Source: Chloroflexota bacterium
GTDB lineage: Bacteria; Chloroflexota; Anaerolineae; Anaerolineales; UBA11657
Length of the DNA stretch: 10,642 bases
Assembly: GCA_003670425.1 (NCBI GenBank)
Contig: QWRL01000075.1
Coordinates: 1-10,642 of the forward strand
Reading direction: 5' to 3'
Below are positions 8,045 through 10,642 of the stretch, piece by piece. Under the pieces are notes generated by a model. The model was not told the origin of the DNA. It saw only the letters and a program-made list of their open reading frames with translations, and did not search any database. A program made the position numbers and the translations under genes. Every line of letters begins with the position of its first letter. The first letter of the stretch is position 1.

Positions 8045-8452
8045 ATGCGCACCGGCCGCTGCTGTGTTTGGCTGGCAGCCGCCGGCCTGCTGGCTGCTGC
8101 CGGACTGCCGGCTGGCTGCGCGGCCTTCGAACCGCACAGCGTAATCGTGACCACAGCCAACGCCAACAGCTCCATTCAGCTGAACGCAGGCGACACGCTG
8201 CTGGTGCAGCTGGAGGGAAACTCCGGCACGGGCTACACCTGGGAGCGGATAGAACCGCTGGCAGGTGCGCTGCAATCGCTGGGAGAGCCGCAGTTTGCGC
8301 CCGATAAAAATCTGCCCGGCGCGCCCGGCCGCTTTACACTGCGCTATGCGGCCGTGCCAGGCTCTGCCCAGCTGGAACTGGTTTATCACCGCGTGTGGGA
8401 GGCAGACACGCCGCCCGTCGCCACATTCTCGCTGGCGGTAGTTGTAAAGTAG
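8045..8452 (+). CDS. Exported chagasin-like cysteine peptidase inhibitor (family I42)
   Basis: A 135-residue protein. The frame is open far upstream through rmuC antisense, but the ATG at 8045 gives a classic export signal: basic MRTGR, a hydrophobic core LAAAGLLAAAGLPAG, then Cys25. LPAGC is an imperfect lipobox (Pro at -3), so either lipoprotein processing or ordinary signal cleavage is possible. The mature part has the three chagasin loop signatures: NSGTGYTW (residues 59-66, the NxTGYxW loop), LPGAPGRF with GSAQLELVY (90-113), and HRVW (115-118). Family I42 proteins inhibit papain-type (C1) cysteine peptidases by inserting these loops into the active-site cleft. In bacteria they are periplasmic or envelope proteins. 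No protease gene is seen nearby, so the target is unknown. It diverges from rmuC and converges with the glycosyltransferase gene. Confidence 0.85.
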   Translation: MRTGRCCVWLAAAGLLAAAGLPAGCAAFEPHSVIVTTANANSSIQLNAGDTLLVQLEGNSGTGYTWERIEPLAGALQSLGEPQFAPDKNLPGAPGRFTLRYAAVPGSAQLELVYHRVWEADTPPVATFSLAVVVK

Positions 8453-8455
8453 GCG

Positions 8456-8477
8456 GCGCAGCGCGATTGCGCTGCGC
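8456..8477. terminator. Perfect 9-bp hairpin between convergent genes, possible bidirectional terminator
   Basis: GCGCAGCGC (8456-8464), loop GATT, then GCGCTGCGC (8469-8477) form a perfect GC-rich stem. It lies between the inhibitor stop codon (8450-8452) and the glycosyltransferase stop codon (8479-8481). The position is right for terminating both convergent transcripts. Neither strand has a T-tract after the stem, so termination would be inefficient or need other factors; it could also protect 3' ends. Confidence 0.5.
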
Positions 8478-8478
8478 G

Positions 8479-9555
8479 TCAGAGCGCTGCCAGCAGCGTT
8501 TGCATCCGGTGCCGGTAGGTGTGCTCTGCCAGCACGCGCGCATGCCCCTGGCGTGCAATGCGCTGGCGCGCTTCCGGGTCGGCCAGATACTCGCGCGCCA
8601 CCGCGCCCGCTTCCTGCGGCGTTCGATACACCGCAACATCGTGCCCGGGCTCCAGCAGCGGCTCCATTTCCGGCACGTAATCCATCAACTGAAACGCGCC
8701 ACAAGCCGGTACTTCAAATGCGCGCGTGTTGAGCCCGCCCAACCTGGTCTGCGGCCCATGCGTGTTAATTACGATTGACGCTGCCTGATAGGCGAGGCTG
8801 ACCTGCGCGGGTGGCAATCCCTCGCCCCGGAATATATTAGAGGCTAGCTTGCCACGCAGCTGCTTCAGGGTTGGCTGCCAGCCCGGGCCCCAGATGGCAA
8901 TGTTCTCAAGTCCGCCCATGCCCGCAAGCATCACCCCGCGAGCGGGAGTGAATGTACCAATGAAGCAAATAGTGCTCGCCAAGCCACTGTGGCGGGCCAC
9001 CTCTGCCGGCGCGGGGTGATATAGGGCCGGGTCGCAGGCGCAGGGCAGGAAGGTAATCCGGCGTGCGCCACGCGCCGTCAAGTGCGGGAAATACCCGCGG
9101 TCAAAAACAAAGCTGTGGTCATATGCAGGCAGGCCGTATGGAACCAGCCAGTAAGGGTCGCGCTCATTAAAGACAAACGGATTGTCTGAGTACCAGGCCG
9201 CGAGCAGCGGCGCACCAGCCGGGTGCTTTATGGCGCGCAGTGTGGCGGGCAAAATTGTTTCACCTTTCAAGACCAGCACCAGCTCCGGCTGGGCCGCCCG
9301 CACGGCAGCAATCAACTGCGTATGCAGTTGCCGGCCATTGAGCATCCACAGCAGCTGCCGCAATGGATTTGGTGTCTGCAGCGCAACGCCCGCAAATTTT
9401 TGTGCAAGGTAGGCGCGGGTGCGGGATGCCGCCTGCCTGCCCGCGGTTTGGTTATAGTAAAAAACTTGGACTTCACAGCCCAATGCCAGCAGCGCATCGC
9501 GGGTTGATTCTGTCCACCCGGCGCGCCAGTGCGGGCCAACGAGCAGCACCCGCAT
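8479..9555 (-). CDS. Glycosyltransferase, CgeB-like (Glyco_trans_1_2 type C-terminus)
   Basis: A 358-residue cytoplasmic protein predicted to transfer a sugar from an activated nucleotide donor, probably in surface polysaccharide or glycan assembly. The N-terminus MRVLLVGPHW is a Rossmann-type first strand, and PELVLVLKGETI and AAWYSDNPFVFN are typical of the CgeB/DUF3880-like branch of GT-B enzymes. The C-terminal segment from about residue 278 (RAFEVPACGAF, then LLEPGHDVAVYRTPQEA and ending HTYRHRMQTLL) matches the donor-binding half of this family. Its ATG overlaps the TGA of the upstream RmlD-like gene by one base, which suggests translational coupling. No signal peptide or membrane helix is seen. 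The donor and acceptor cannot be told from the sequence. Confidence 0.85.
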   Translation of the reverse strand: MRVLLVGPHWRAGWTESTRDALLALGCEVQVFYYNQTAGRQAASRTRAYLAQKFAGVALQTPNPLRQLLWMLNGRQLHTQLIAAVRAAQPELVLVLKGETILPATLRAIKHPAGAPLLAAWYSDNPFVFNERDPYWLVPYGLPAYDHSFVFDRGYFPHLTARGARRITFLPCACDPALYHPAPAEVARHSGLASTICFIGTFTPARGVMLAGMGGLENIAIWGPGWQPTLKQLRGKLASNIFRGEGLPPAQVSLAYQAASIVINTHGPQTRLGGLNTRAFEVPACGAFQLMDYVPEMEPLLEPGHDVAVYRTPQEAGAVAREYLADPEARQRIARQGHARVLAEHTYRHRMQTLLAAL

Positions 9556-10442
9556 CAGGCGCCGGCTTTCATTTGCTGCAGGCCGCTGGCAAGCGGAACC
9601 GGATGCAGCCCGAGCTCCTTCTCCATCTTAGTGGTATTGAATGAAGTGTCGCGCGGCCTGGGTGCCAGTTGCGGAAAAAACGAGTCGGGCACTGCTTGTA
9701 TCAGGGCGGGGTCAAGCGCAAAAGCAGCGGCAACCGCAAGCGCAAATTGATGCAGCGAAACGTGATCTGCACCAGCGACGTGATAAATTCCGGTGAGGTT
9801 GCGATTCACAATTGCCCATACCGCATCGGCACAAGCTTGCGCCGGCAGCGGCTTGCTGAAGACGTTCTCCACCACTGATTGCGGCTGGTGCTCACGCAAT
9901 GCCTTGACCCACGTTGTCACCAGATTGCCGCGCTCTTCCGGGTATGGCCAGCCATACATTAATATTGGCCGGACAATTGCATGCGGCACACCACTGGCAG
10001 CGGACACCTGCTCTGCTTCAACCTTCAGCCGGCCATAGTAATTTATGGGGCTAACCGGGTCGGTTTCTGAATACAGCGGCTGCGTGCCGTCAAAGACCGC
10101 ATTTGACGAGATGTAAATCAGGCGTGCCCCGAACTCTTTGCAGCATTCGGCCACTACGGCTGTGCCGCCGACATTCACGGCATGCGTTTGCGCCGGATGT
10201 TTCTCCGCAAAATCTACGCTGCCGATTGCAGCCGCATGGATCACGACGTCCGGCCTGGCCCACTCAAATACCCTGCGCATCTCGGGCATGCTCGTTACAT
10301 CAGCCGGCTGCTGGGATGCACGCAGCGCCCGGGGCAGCGGGCGTGCAGGGTGAAATATGCCGTACAGCTGCTTGTCTGCGCCGGCCTGGGTTTGCAGGGC
10401 GCAACCCAGCAGTCCCGTAGAACCGGTTATCAGCACGCGCAT
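9555..10442 (-). CDS. NAD(P)-dependent sugar reductase/epimerase, RmlD-like (extended SDR)
   Basis: A 295-residue Rossmann-fold enzyme of the RmlD-substrate-binding / extended short-chain dehydrogenase class. GSTGLLG at residues 7-13 is the nucleotide-binding glycine motif. ADVTSMPEMRRVFEWARPDVVIHAAA is the typical second half of the cofactor domain. YISSNAVFDGT (110-120) carries the active-site serines and YYGRLK (135-140) the catalytic Tyr136-xxx-Lys140 pair. FNTTKMEKELGLHP near the end is a family-typical C-terminal element. RmlD reduces dTDP-4-keto-L-rhamnose, but this relative could act on another nucleotide sugar, so no gene symbol is given. A Shine-Dalgarno sequence (GGAG, 9 nt before the ATG) is present. 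Its stop overlaps the start of the glycosyltransferase gene, placing both in one polysaccharide-type operon. Confidence 0.87.
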   Translation of the reverse strand: MRVLITGSTGLLGCALQTQAGADKQLYGIFHPARPLPRALRASQQPADVTSMPEMRRVFEWARPDVVIHAAAIGSVDFAEKHPAQTHAVNVGGTAVVAECCKEFGARLIYISSNAVFDGTQPLYSETDPVSPINYYGRLKVEAEQVSAASGVPHAIVRPILMYGWPYPEERGNLVTTWVKALREHQPQSVVENVFSKPLPAQACADAVWAIVNRNLTGIYHVAGADHVSLHQFALAVAAAFALDPALIQAVPDSFFPQLAPRPRDTSFNTTKMEKELGLHPVPLASGLQQMKAGA

Positions 10443-10642
10443 GTGCAGTTTCTCCGGTTGGGCAAACTGGGCGCAGCGCTGGCGCGCAGTTCAGTCAGGT
10501 GCAGCTTTGAGTACATCTCAGAATTGATGATTGCTTGCCGTGAGCGATAAATGCCACCCATTGGATGTGACTGCTCCGGCACCGCGCCAAGTGTAAACCA
10601 ACTGTGCGGTGATCGCCTTGGACTGCAGCCGGCATCCGCGGC
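10430..10642 (-). CDS. Unidentified partial reading frame at the window edge
   Basis: A minus-strand frame is open from the right edge to a TGA at 10430-10432, giving 70 residues. It overlaps the start of the RmlD-like gene by 13 nt. The part before the overlap contains VPEQSHPMGGIYRSRQA and SEMYSKLHLTELRAS, which looks protein-like, but I do not recognise the family. A competing frame (10518-10640, minus strand) ends earlier in SLTASNHQF with somewhat more GC-rich third positions, and could instead be the true C-terminus of the upstream gene. In either case an upstream gene on the same strand, probably in the same operon, seems to end here. Which frame is real cannot be settled without more sequence. 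Confidence 0.35.
   Translation of the reverse strand, partial: AADAGCSPRRSPHSWFTLGAVPEQSHPMGGIYRSRQAIINSEMYSKLHLTELRASAAPSLPNRRNCTCAC

Overview
The window is GC-rich DNA, fully packed with genes and with short intergenic gaps. Gene content and codon style fit a proteobacterium, most likely betaproteobacterial. That assignment is an inference from protein style, not from a marker gene. No tRNA, rRNA, CRISPR array, transposase or phage gene was seen.

Left part (1-3350, minus strand): a histidine-utilisation operon running leftwards, hutU (urocanate hydratase), hutH (histidine ammonia-lyase), then the first 18 codons of an amidohydrolase that is probably hutI (imidazolonepropionase), cut by the window edge. 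In pathway order HutH converts L-histidine to urocanate, HutU converts urocanate to imidazolonepropionate, and HutI opens the ring. No hutC-type regulator is visible. A 200-bp divergent intergenic region with a spaced inverted repeat separates hutU from a plus-strand diaminopimelate-epimerase-family gene. Both positions that normally hold the catalytic cysteines are serine in that protein.

Middle part (4474-8452): a plus-strand multi-span membrane protein resembling putative Na+/H+ antiporters is split by a frameshift lying at the junction of a short tandem duplication (79-bp period). It also carries a 222-bp in-frame tandem duplication. It converges on rmuC (minus strand). rmuC diverges, across only 45 bp, from a small exported chagasin-like (I42) cysteine-peptidase inhibitor. 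Both divergent genes have a -10-like hexamer exactly 6 nt before the ATG, which suggests leaderless transcripts.

Right part (8479-10642, minus strand): a polysaccharide or glycan-type operon reading leftwards. It holds an unidentified partial reading frame at the edge, an RmlD-like NAD(P)-dependent sugar reductase/epimerase, and a CgeB-like glycosyltransferase, the last two coupled by a 1-nt stop/start overlap. A perfect 9-bp hairpin lies between the convergent inhibitor and glycosyltransferase genes.

Most genes are familiar housekeeping or accessory families. The best candidates for something unusual are the Ser/Ser DapF-family protein beside the hut operon and the doubly duplicated, frameshifted transporter. 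I do not see a clear new multi-gene system.
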